A DNA stretch of 64,000 nt, from assembly GCA_017516315.1 (NCBI GenBank), contig JAFXDE010000024.1, positions 1 to 64,000 of the forward strand. The letters run 5' to 3'. Shown one piece after another: positions 16,964 through 24,324 of this stretch. Position 1 is the stretch's first letter; each line of letters starts with the position of its first letter. The translations under genes were made by a program, and so were the position numbers. Source of the DNA: Clostridia bacterium (GTDB lineage: Bacteria; Bacillota; Clostridia; Oscillospirales; Acutalibacteraceae). The notes under the pieces are model-generated. The model did not search any database. It saw nothing but the letters and a program-made list of their open reading frames with translations, and was not told the DNA's origin.

Positions 16964-17857
16964 TTAAGATTCTGTCTGTTCAGTAAGCAGTTTTATCGCA
17001 TAACGGGCGTAAGAAGAGAGGTACTGTCCCTTTTTTACCACTACGGCAGGCTGTCTTAAGGAAAAGCTGTTTTTCAGTCTGACGACTGCCATAGCATCTT
17101 TTTTATCCTTACCCTTTACGAACTGAAGAGGCAAAAGAGTAGCACCTACTCCCGCGCAGGCCATTTCCCATGCACTTGTAAGATTGACCACCTCCGCGGC
17201 TATCTGCGGTCTTACACCTGAGGCGGCACAGAGCTTTTCGAAAAGCTGTCTCATTTCCTGACTTGCACCGGGAACCACGAAGGGGATGTCCCTGAAGCAG
17301 GAAAAATCAGCTTCCTCGGGATTTTCGCAGGAGGGCATCATATTTCGAGGAATAACCAGAGCGAGCTTATCGGCCTCGATCAGAGTCACATCCAATCTGC
17401 TTTCATCTACGGGCAGATTGATTACGGCAAAGTCGAATTTTCCTTCTGCCGCATCCTTGCGGAGCATCTCGCTTCCTTCTTCGGCGAGCTTTACCTTTAC
17501 GCCCGGAAACTTATCTCTTACCTTTTTTACTGCTTCAGATATAAGATAGGCACTTCTGAAGGGAGTTATGCCGATTATGAGCTGCCCTTTATCTCCCTTA
17601 CTGAACTGCTCCATAGATTTCGTCAGCTGAGTCTGCTTGTAAAGAAGCTCTTTTGCCTCACGGATAAAGTATTCACCTGACGCCGTAAGGGTGACGGGGT
17701 TTCTCTCTCGGTCGAAAAGCTGTGTGCCAAGCTCCTTTTCCAAAGAAAGTATCTGCTTGCTTAAGGCAGGCTGTGTTATATTAAGCTTTTCGGCTACCTG
17801 GGAAAAATTACCGATTTCTGAAAGAAGCACGGCATACTGTATCTGTCTGGAGTTCAT
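16964..17857 (-). CDS. LysR-family transcriptional regulator
   Basis: 297 residues. N-terminal winged helix-turn-helix (MNSRQIQYAVLLSEIGNFSQ, then LNITQPALSKQI for the recognition helix) followed by a substrate-binding domain with a typical hinge (QLIIGITPFRS). It is transcribed away from the TRAP-type permease gene at 18133, the standard arrangement for a LysR protein and its target, so it probably controls that permease and itself in response to the imported compound. Ribosome site AAGGCGGTG precedes the ATG. Confidence 0.92.
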   Translation of the reverse strand: MNSRQIQYAVLLSEIGNFSQVAEKLNITQPALSKQILSLEKELGTQLFDRERNPVTLTASGEYFIREAKELLYKQTQLTKSMEQFSKGDKGQLIIGITPFRSAYLISEAVKKVRDKFPGVKVKLAEEGSEMLRKDAAEGKFDFAVINLPVDESRLDVTLIEADKLALVIPRNMMPSCENPEEADFSCFRDIPFVVPGASQEMRQLFEKLCAASGVRPQIAAEVVNLTSAWEMACAGVGATLLPLQFVKGKDKKDAMAVVRLKNSFSLRQPAVVVKKGQYLSSYARYAIKLLTEQTES

Positions 17858-17868
17858 TTTTTCACCGC

Positions 17869-17899
17869 CTTATATAATAATTGTTATACATATTATAAG
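17869..17899. promoter_or_regulatory. imperfect AT-rich dyad, candidate LysR operator
   Basis: CTTATATAATA and TATTATAAG arms flank ATTGTTATACA just upstream of the LysR start. Position and dyad symmetry suit an autoregulatory site; it could instead be a plain promoter region. Confidence 0.35.
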
Positions 17900-18026
17900 C
17901 CGTTGTTTATAAGAATAACACTTTGATGAGAAAAAAGCAACAGAGATGTACTACATATTTGCTTTTTCTTTAAAGAAAGGTTTTCAGTCTTAGAGGTTAA
18001 AATATCTTAAAAATTATTTTTTTCTA

Positions 18027-18054
18027 TTGACATAATCAAAAAATTATATATAAT
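18027..18054 (+). promoter_or_regulatory. promoter of the TRAP-type permease operon
   Basis: Perfect TTGACA (18027-18032) and TATAAT (18049-18054), 16-base spacer. In the leader, TTTCGAT (18073-18079) and ATCGAAA (18092-18098) form an inverted repeat that could be an operator or RNA hairpin. Confidence 0.75.
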
Positions 18055-18132
18055 ATAACTCGTTAGTAATGATTTCGATAACGAAAAAGTAATCGAAACC
18101 GTAGTAAATTAATTATCGGAAGGAGTTTTACT

Positions 18133-19497
18133 GTGGAATCCTTGATCTACTTAGGTATTATGCTCGCAGTTATATGCGTATGGTTCCTCGGCTTCAAGCG
18201 TCCTGTTTACGAGGCTGTTCTTCTGGCTTTCGTAATTCTGCTCTTCGTTACAGGAACATGGAGTAATGTTCTGGTTTATATCGATGAGGGACTGTCTACC
18301 TCTCTGCTTTATTCGATGGTTGCCTTCGTCTCTATGTCAATCATACTGACCAGGACTAAAATCGTAGACAGCTGTATCGCTGTTATTCTCTCGCTTATCG
18401 GCCGCATCAGAGGCGGTGCAGGCTACACAGCAGTTATCGCCAGCGCATTTATGGGCGCTCTGTCAGGCTCGGGCCCGGGTAATGTTATGGCTACAGGCTC
18501 TCTTACTATTCCCGCTATGAAAAAGACAGGCTTTCCCGCTGAGCTTGCTGCAAACATCGAATCAAATGCCAGCTATATGGGTAATATGATTCCTCCCTCA
18601 TCGAACATCGTAGCCGCTATGGCAGCCTTTACGGCTTATGCCGCAGCAAACGGTATCGAGGATGTTTCTCAGGGTAAGTTCTGGATCGTTCTTTGGGGTA
18701 TTGCCGCCTGGTTTGTTGCACAGCGTCTCATTATGGTATGGGCATTCTGCAAATACTATAAGGTAGAAAAGATGAGCAAGGAGGAGCTTCCGGCACTTAA
18801 GGAAACTCTCAGAGCAGGATGGAAGGCAATGTTCCTTCCCGTTATCATCCTTCTTCCTTTTATTCTTGACGCAGCCTTCTCAGATAATTTCTTCGTTTCC
18901 CGTCTCGGTGCCGAGGGTGCTAAGTATCTTTCGAAGTCCGTGCTTCTCTTTGTGGCAGGTATCTCTTCTATTTATGCCTGTCTTATCGTCAAGGACAAAT
19001 CTGCAGTAACTCCCGCTAAAATCGCAAAGATGTTCGCAGGCGGTGTAAAATCTATTTCTCCCGCCATCGGAGTATGTGTGTTCGGATATATGATAGGTGC
19101 TATGTTTGAAGACCTGGGTGTGGCTGAGGCGCTCGGTGAGGTTATGGCCTCATGGAGCTTCAGTAAGTTCGGTATGGTGCTTGCTATCTGCGCAATTACC
19201 TGTGTTATGGGTATGGTAGTTCCCGGCTCATCTCAGGTGGTTATCTTCGGACCCGTATTTATCACTCTCTTAGCCAATGTAGGAGTAAGTCCTCTTCTCG
19301 CCGCTGCGATGCTTCCCTGTATCTGCGGTGTTATGTGCGGTATCACGCCTCCTCTCGGCCTCGGTATGTACGCAGGTATGACTATCGCACAGTCGGATTT
19401 CAGCAAAACCTTTAAAAATAATATGTGGTGGGTTGTAGCTCAGTTTGTTCTGCAGGTTGCAGTTCTGATGGGTTGGCTTCCCGTTATCGGAATTTAA
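18133..19497 (+). CDS. TRAP transporter large permease (DctM-like)
   Basis: 454 residues, almost entirely hydrophobic, with about 11-12 membrane segments. The GALSGSGPGNVMATGSLTIP block followed by NMIPPSSNIVAA and, in the second half, VPGSSQVVIFGP and ITPPLGLGMY are the paired helical-hairpin motifs of the DctM family, closest in style to the DctM half of fused TRAP permeases. It should import a carboxylate-type solute using an ion gradient. Start is GTG with AAGGAG before it. No DctP binding protein is in the operon; only a 97-residue membrane protein follows. Confidence 0.85.
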   Translation: MESLIYLGIMLAVICVWFLGFKRPVYEAVLLAFVILLFVTGTWSNVLVYIDEGLSTSLLYSMVAFVSMSIILTRTKIVDSCIAVILSLIGRIRGGAGYTAVIASAFMGALSGSGPGNVMATGSLTIPAMKKTGFPAELAANIESNASYMGNMIPPSSNIVAAMAAFTAYAAANGIEDVSQGKFWIVLWGIAAWFVAQRLIMVWAFCKYYKVEKMSKEELPALKETLRAGWKAMFLPVIILLPFILDAAFSDNFFVSRLGAEGAKYLSKSVLLFVAGISSIYACLIVKDKSAVTPAKIAKMFAGGVKSISPAIGVCVFGYMIGAMFEDLGVAEALGEVMASWSFSKFGMVLAICAITCVMGMVVPGSSQVVIFGPVFITLLANVGVSPLLAAAMLPCICGVMCGITPPLGLGMYAGMTIAQSDFSKTFKNNMWWVVAQFVLQVAVLMGWLPVIGI

Positions 19498-19510
19498 AGG
19501 AGGTAACGAA

Positions 19511-19804
19511 ATGAAAGAATTTTGTAAAAAGCTTTCCGCCGTACTTAAAACTGTTTTCGGCTACGGCATAATGATTGCTCTGTTTGCAGGCGGACTTACC
19601 TTCTTCGGTTATGCTGCTGCCCTTATTATCGGCGGAGAAACAGCCGCTGTTATATGCGCCTTCCTTTATAAAAAGGTTATTCCCGCTATTATCTATCTCT
19701 CGGTAGCTATGGTGCTTCTCGGACTCGTCGCTATGTACCTTAACGGTGAAACGGCACTTACTCCCGAAAAGAAACATGCACACAAGCATGAGGGTGAAAT
19801 GTAA
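19511..19804 (+). CDS. small membrane protein, possible DctQ-like partner
   Basis: 97 residues, GGAGG before the ATG, starting 13 bases after the permease stop. Three hydrophobic segments (about 15-36, 38-53, 56-80) and a His/Lys-rich tail (KKHAHKHEGEM). The place in the operon is that of a TRAP small subunit (DctQ), but DctQ proteins usually have four helices and about 160 residues, and I see no clear DctQ motif. It may be a reduced or unrelated accessory subunit. Confidence 0.75.
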   Translation: MKEFCKKLSAVLKTVFGYGIMIALFAGGLTFFGYAAALIIGGETAAVICAFLYKKVIPAIIYLSVAMVLLGLVAMYLNGETALTPEKKHAHKHEGEM

Positions 19805-19824
19805 CAGCTGAACAGTATAAAAGA

Positions 19825-19872
19825 AATCCCGTTGTAAAAGATTTTTGCTTTTACAACGGGATTGTTTTTTTA
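19825..19872. terminator. strong intrinsic terminator
   Basis: AATCCCGTTGTAAAAG (19825-19840) pairs perfectly with CTTTTACAACGGGATT (19848-19863), followed by a T run. It lies between convergent genes. Confidence 0.9.
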
Positions 19873-20787
19873 TTTCCATAAGGGCTTCGGATAGAGACCC
19901 TTTTCGCTCTTTTCTCTCAGCGCATCCATAACGGACGTTTTATCCTCCTTATAGGTTACGCCGTACCATTTTTCTGCGGTGTCGAGAGCCTTTACTCTTG
20001 CCTTGCCCTCTTTAACGAGCTCGTCAACCACAAGAGGAATATAGTATTCGCATTTAAGAGCATTGTCTGCGTTCTTTCTAAGGAAGTCTGCGAAGCGGTT
20101 TTCGATTTCCGTGAGAATTTCGGATGTGAAGCCCCAAAGATTCATAGAAACGGGAGTACCCTCGGGAATTTCCTCCCATACCTCCTCGTCCTCGGTAAAC
20201 ATAATCTTTCCGTCACGGTACATAATCTTTGTTCTTTCTACGATGTCGGTCATATAGCCGTCCTCGATTTTACATACGCCTCGTGCCACATGACCGTTTT
20301 CAGTAAGGGTGTTTTCCACTCTGAAGCCGACCATAGAGAACTCATAAACGCCTCTGTCTCCCTTTTCTCTCGTAAGCTCATCGTAGATTACCTTAAAGGT
20401 TTCCACTCCGTAATAGTCATCGGCATTGATAACTGCGAAAGGACCGTCGATGAGACCCTTACAGGAATAAATAGCGTGAGCTGTACCCCAGGGCTTTACT
20501 CTGCCCTCGGGACAGGTGAAGCCTTCGGGAAGATTGTTTAAATCCTGGAAAGCATATTCAACCTTGATTTTACCGTCATATCTTCCGTCGGTGATTGCAC
20601 GAAAATCCTCTTCTATATCTTTTTTTATAATAAAGATAACCTTGTCAAAGCCTGCACGGACAGCATCGTAAACGGAATAATCGAGAATAATCTCACCGCA
20701 AGGACCTACGGGCTCTATCTGCTTGAGACCACCGAAACGGCTTCCCATACCTGCGGCCATAATAACTAAAGTTGCACTTTTGCTCAT
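19870..20787 (-). CDS. sugar nucleotidyltransferase (NTP-transferase family)
   Basis: 305 residues. N-terminal VIMAAGMGSRFGGLKQI is the nucleotide-binding loop (G-x-G-x-R...K) of GlmU/GalU/RmlA-type pyrophosphorylases; NADDYYG near residue 122 supplies the metal-binding Asp. It should make an NDP-sugar from a sugar phosphate and NTP, with UTP/glucose-1-phosphate a reasonable guess. No partner pathway gene is adjacent, so the sugar is undetermined. A single-gene unit, transcribed toward the strong terminator. Confidence 0.88.
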   Translation of the reverse strand: MSKSATLVIMAAGMGSRFGGLKQIEPVGPCGEIILDYSVYDAVRAGFDKVIFIIKKDIEEDFRAITDGRYDGKIKVEYAFQDLNNLPEGFTCPEGRVKPWGTAHAIYSCKGLIDGPFAVINADDYYGVETFKVIYDELTREKGDRGVYEFSMVGFRVENTLTENGHVARGVCKIEDGYMTDIVERTKIMYRDGKIMFTEDEEVWEEIPEGTPVSMNLWGFTSEILTEIENRFADFLRKNADNALKCEYYIPLVVDELVKEGKARVKALDTAEKWYGVTYKEDKTSVMDALREKSEKGLYPKPLWK

Positions 20788-20897
20788 TTTTTGTTTTTCT
20801 CCTTACTTTTATTTTTTAGGATATTATGTTTACATTTTACCACTATCGCAAAGAAATATCAAGAGGTAAAATTTTTGGTATAATTTGTCGGTTTCTG

Positions 20898-20927
20898 TTG
20901 ACAGAAAAAGGACTGAGCGCTTATAAT
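20898..20927 (+). promoter_or_regulatory. promoter of the polysaccharide deacetylase gene
   Basis: TTGACA (20898-20903) and TATAAT (20922-20927), 18-base spacer, 28 bases before the ATG. Confidence 0.75.
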
Positions 20928-20955
20928 TGAAGCAGGGAAAAAAGGAGGTAAAAAA

Positions 20956-22662
20956 ATGAAAAAAGCAATAAAATTAATGTCACTTTTAGCGATTGTTTGT
21001 CTCGGATTTTTTATGCTTTCCGGTGCATCATCTGCTAAGGAAAAGATTAATCTTGAGCTGAAAAAGAAATCAGACAGCATAGTTCTTATCTGGAACGGAA
21101 GCAAAAAAGAAAGCTACTCCGTTTATAAAAAGACCGGCGACGGAAAATTCATTAAAACAGATAAGGTTACGGGTAAAAAATACACCGACAAAAATGTAAA
21201 AAGCGGTGAGACCTATACATACTGTGTCAAAAAAAGCAAAAAAGTAAAAAGCGAATATAAGTCGGTGCTTTTTCTTGCTCCTGCGGTTATGAAAAAGCCA
21301 TCGGTAAGTAATGCGGGAATAACTTTAAAGTGGAAGGCCGCAGAGGGCGCTGAGGCTTATGTGATTTACCGTAAAGCAGAGGGCGGAAAGAATAAGCGCC
21401 TCGGAAAAACCCGTGAGCTGTCTTTCCTGGACGGCACAGCAAAGAAGGATGTAATCTACACCTACAGCATAAAAAGCGCAAAGGGTAAAAATGTCAGCAC
21501 CGCCGCGACGGTAAAGGTGGGAAAGCTTTCGGCTCCGGAGCTTATCTCACTGAAAAAGAGCGCTGAGGGCTTAACTTTAAGCTGGAAAAAGAATGAGACA
21601 GCCAAGGAATATTTCGTTTACAGAAAGGACTTCGGCGGTAATAAATGGAAAAAAATAGGCAGCACAGACTCTTTGCATCTTTCCTTCGAGGACAAGACAG
21701 CCAAGGACGGGGAAAAATATTCCTATTTCGTTAAGGCTAAGGCAGGCGAAAGCGTAAGTCTTTATGAGGGAGAGGCACTCAGCGGCACTTGCCTTAAGTC
21801 TCCGGAAAATTTCAGACTTAAAAGAGACGGCAAAAAAATGAAGCTCAGCTGGGATAAAAAAGCGGATGCGGACAAATACGAGCTTTATAAAAAAACAGGC
21901 GACGGCAAATGGAAAAAGCTTAAGGAAACATCGAAGCTTACCTTTACGGATAAAATCAAAAACAGCAAAAGCTTCGTTTCCTATAAGGTCAGAGCAGTTA
22001 TCGGAAAGAGTAAAACCGCATTTTCGGCTGTGGCTTCAAACCGAGATGTGGACCCCGGAAAGCCGATGGTGGCTCTCACCTACGATGACGGACCTCATCC
22101 CGTGAATACCCACAGAATACTCGATGTTCTAGAAAGGTACGGCGCAAGAGCGACATTTTTCGTGGTAGGCTCGAGGATAACGCCCTATAAGGACTGTATC
22201 GAAAGACAGGCGGAGCTGGGCTGTGAGACAGCGAACCATTCCTTCTCCCATGTCACTCTGAGTATCAGCAAGGATAAGACAGTCCTGGAGGAAATAGAAA
22301 AGACAGATGAGCTTATCGAAAGATATTCGGGAAAGAAGCCTGTTCTCTGCCGTGCGCCCGGAGGCTCCGTAGGTAAGGCGGCCAAGCTCGTCGACAGACC
22401 CTTCATTCATTGGTCGGTGGATACACTTGACTGGAAAACTCTTTCTGAGTCCTATGTAGTAAAGCATATAAAGAAAACCGTCCGTGACGGCTCTATAATT
22501 CTTATGCACGACCTTTACGGCTCTACTGCCGCCGCTTCGGAGGTCATTATTCCCTGGCTGATTTCCGAGGGCTATCAGCTCGTCACCGTATCGGAATTAC
22601 TTGAAGCGAGAGAGGGAAAAATAGAAGGCGGAAGAGTATATTACAACGGTTATACGAAATAA
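20956..22662 (+). CDS. secreted polysaccharide deacetylase with fibronectin-III-like repeats
   Basis: 568 residues. Signal peptide (about 1-27, ending GASSAKE), then four Lys-rich modules of about 85 residues that look like fibronectin type III domains (each with a K-L-S-W/T-L-K-W start and a Y-x-V-Y/A-K middle), then a NodB deacetylase domain from about 370. Catalytic and metal residues are visible: TYDDGPH (D377, D378), NHSFSH (H428, H432), and a C-terminal LMHD. It likely removes acetyl groups from peptidoglycan or another surface glycan. AGGAGG precedes the ATG. The basic repeats could bind the anionic wall. The transglutaminase-like protein at 29388 has similar repeats. Confidence 0.92.
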   Translation: MKKAIKLMSLLAIVCLGFFMLSGASSAKEKINLELKKKSDSIVLIWNGSKKESYSVYKKTGDGKFIKTDKVTGKKYTDKNVKSGETYTYCVKKSKKVKSEYKSVLFLAPAVMKKPSVSNAGITLKWKAAEGAEAYVIYRKAEGGKNKRLGKTRELSFLDGTAKKDVIYTYSIKSAKGKNVSTAATVKVGKLSAPELISLKKSAEGLTLSWKKNETAKEYFVYRKDFGGNKWKKIGSTDSLHLSFEDKTAKDGEKYSYFVKAKAGESVSLYEGEALSGTCLKSPENFRLKRDGKKMKLSWDKKADADKYELYKKTGDGKWKKLKETSKLTFTDKIKNSKSFVSYKVRAVIGKSKTAFSAVASNRDVDPGKPMVALTYDDGPHPVNTHRILDVLERYGARATFFVVGSRITPYKDCIERQAELGCETANHSFSHVTLSISKDKTVLEEIEKTDELIERYSGKKPVLCRAPGGSVGKAAKLVDRPFIHWSVDTLDWKTLSESYVVKHIKKTVRDGSIILMHDLYGSTAAASEVIIPWLISEGYQLVTVSELLEAREGKIEGGRVYYNGYTK

Positions 22663-22691
22663 TTAAGAATAATTAATCCCCGCTAAACCTA

Positions 22692-22720
22692 TTGATTTTA
22701 TGGGGATTAATCTGTATAAT
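22692..22720 (+). promoter_or_regulatory. promoter of the small secreted protein, inside a hairpin
   Basis: TTGATT (22692-22697) and TATAAT (22715-22720), 17-base spacer. The spacer includes the right arm of the inverted repeat ATTAATCCCC (22672-22681)/GGGGATTAAT (22702-22711), which may end the deacetylase transcript. Confidence 0.65.
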
Positions 22721-22803
22721 GAAGGCAACGCAGATGTTAAAAGTTTGTTTACAAAGTTTACAGTTGCGAAAAAAAGAAAAACTTAGAAAAGAGGTAAGAA
22801 AAA

Positions 22804-23337
22804 ATGAAAACAAAGAAATTATTATCCGTACTTATGGCTGTTATTATGCTTTTCGGCTGCATCAGCGTAAGCGCATCAGCTCTCGAAATCAATTTCCCTG
22901 ATGAACTCGGTGCAGGCGTAGCAAAATTCAGAGGTCTTTCAGAAATCTCCAGCGTGGAAATTCCCGTAGCAGCAGAATACACTGAATTAGCTGCAGATGC
23001 AGTATTCACTATTTACTATTCAGCAGAAAAAGAGGAGAATATTCTCGATGTTCTCGGCCGTAAAGAGGTAGGCACCATCGGCTCCGGCGATGCATATCTT
23101 AAGAATGGCGTTCTTCACCTTAATCTTAAGGGTCTCGGTCTTGCTGACGAAGGATACTATTATGTAACCGTCGGCGGCGGAGCTCTCAAATATGAAGGCT
23201 ATTATAATGTAACGACTACTACCGAGGGTGTACAGTATCAGTTTGAATCTCTCGAAATAGTTGATAAGCTCGGTGTAATTTTCGATTTCATCGCAGGTAT
23301 CATCACAAACCTTATTTCAAACGGCAAGACTTATTAA
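22804..23337 (+). CDS. small secreted protein of unknown function
   Basis: 177 residues with a clean signal peptide (MKTKKLLSVLMAVIMLFG, cleavage near ASA at 27-29). The mature part is acidic and Gly/Tyr-rich with predicted beta character (YYYVTVGGGALKYEGYYNV) and ends in a hydrophobic stretch (VIFDFIAGIITNLI) that might be a tail anchor. No family recognised. It has its own promoter and terminator; AGAGGTAAG precedes the ATG. An extracellular or surface-attached role is likely. Confidence 0.8.
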   Translation: MKTKKLLSVLMAVIMLFGCISVSASALEINFPDELGAGVAKFRGLSEISSVEIPVAAEYTELAADAVFTIYYSAEKEENILDVLGRKEVGTIGSGDAYLKNGVLHLNLKGLGLADEGYYYVTVGGGALKYEGYYNVTTTTEGVQYQFESLEIVDKLGVIFDFIAGIITNLISNGKTY

Positions 23338-23390
23338 ATTCTCCGATAGTGTATAAAGTCTCCGTTTGAATTCAAGTGAATTAAGTAAAG

Positions 23391-23421
23391 AAGTCGCCCT
23401 TGCAAGGGCGACTCTTTTTTT
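23391..23421. terminator. intrinsic terminator
   Basis: A perfect 22-base palindrome (23392-23413, arms AGTCGCCCTTG/CAAGGGCGACT) followed by a T run, between convergent genes. Confidence 0.9.
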
Positions 23422-23899
23422 ATACGGTTACATCTGCTGTAGCTACGGGTATGACCTTACATAAATCAGTGAAGCTCAGCTCAACCTGGTAGCCTATTCT
23501 GCCTGCACTGAAAATCACGGTGGGGAAATTTACGGCTGTAAGATGAGCCGTGGTGGTGAAGAGCTTTTTCATTCCGATGGGAGAGCAGCCTCCGTGGATA
23601 TATCCCGTAAGAGGCAAAAGCTCCTTCGATTTTATCATAGCGATACTTTTTTCTCCTACGGCCTTCGCGGCTTTTTTCAGACTAAGCTCGTCGCCTACGG
23701 GTATCATAAAAACATAGTAGCTTTTCGATGCTCCCTGTGTGACGAGAGTTTTGAAAACCTGCTCGGGATTCTGCTTCAGGGCCTCGGCTACCTCGACACC
23801 GCTGATGGCGTCCGTGGAAGCATAGGAATGGGCAGTATAGGGGATTTTTTTCTGCTCGAGTATACGCATTACATTGGTTTTTTCTTCTTTCTTAGCCAT
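23420..23899 (-). CDS. ybaK: YbaK/EbsC family aminoacyl-tRNA deacylase
   Basis: 159 residues with the YbaK pattern: TNVMRILEQKKIPY at the N-terminus, the VFKTLVTQG and YYVFMIPVGDELSLKKAAKA blocks with the conserved Lys residues, and GYIHGGCSPIG near residue 100. These proteins hydrolyse Cys-tRNA(Pro), correcting prolyl-tRNA synthetase errors. The ATG overlaps the stop of the alpha-galactosidase reading frame by one base, so it is expressed with it, though the functions are unrelated. Confidence 0.92.
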   Translation of the reverse strand: MAKKEEKTNVMRILEQKKIPYTAHSYASTDAISGVEVAEALKQNPEQVFKTLVTQGASKSYYVFMIPVGDELSLKKAAKAVGEKSIAMIKSKELLPLTGYIHGGCSPIGMKKLFTTTAHLTAVNFPTVIFSAGRIGYQVELSFTDLCKVIPVATADVTV

Positions 23900-24324
23900 T
23901 ACTTAACCTTTTCGAAAATTATAATCTTTGATTCTAAGGAGCCGCCCATTTCGAAGTCAAGACCTACATTCATAAGATAGGCACCGCTGAGAAGCTTCTC
24001 CTTGCCTTCAAATTCGAACTTATAAAGAGCTTTCTCCTCGAGACCTGCGAGTCTTATATGGTAGAACTTATCGTTAAAGAATGTGGTTACATCGGTGCAA
24101 AGGAAGAGAACGCACTGGTTTCCGTAAACATATTCGTTGGCATAGATGCTGTCCTCGGCGAAGTTAGCGAGTCTGTGAAGAGCGCCGAATTGAACGGTTT
24201 CGCGTATTTCCTTGTAGAGAGCGATGTATTTTTTGTGGATTTTAAGCTCCTCCTTACTGTATTTGAGGAGATTGCCGCCGTGGACAGGGAGCCCTGCATG
24301 GTTACGTTGAAGCGGAAATCCCAA
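23899..24324 (-). CDS. alpha-galactosidase, C-terminal part after a frameshift
   Basis: This frame carries the continuation of the alpha-galactosidase: from about 24285 downward it reads VHGGNLLKYSKEEL and runs to a stop at 23899, supplying about 128 residues of C-terminal beta domain that the upstream frame lacks. The first residues of the open frame are out-of-frame shadow. There is no ribosome site of its own, so it is not an independent gene. Together with 24087-25997 it would give a protein of about 699 residues. The stop overlaps the ybaK start. Confidence 0.8.
   Translation of the reverse strand: MGFPLQRNHAGLPVHGGNLLKYSKEELKIHKKYIALYKEIRETVQFGALHRLANFAEDSIYANEYVYGNQCVLFLCTDVTTFFNDKFYHIRLAGLEEKALYKFEFEGKEKLLSGAYLMNVGLDFEMGGSLESKIIIFEKVK

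Noticed and set aside
24280..24295. Programmed ribosomal frameshift in the alpha-galactosidase
   Set aside because: No slippery heptamer or following pseudoknot is apparent, and GH36 enzymes are not known to use one.
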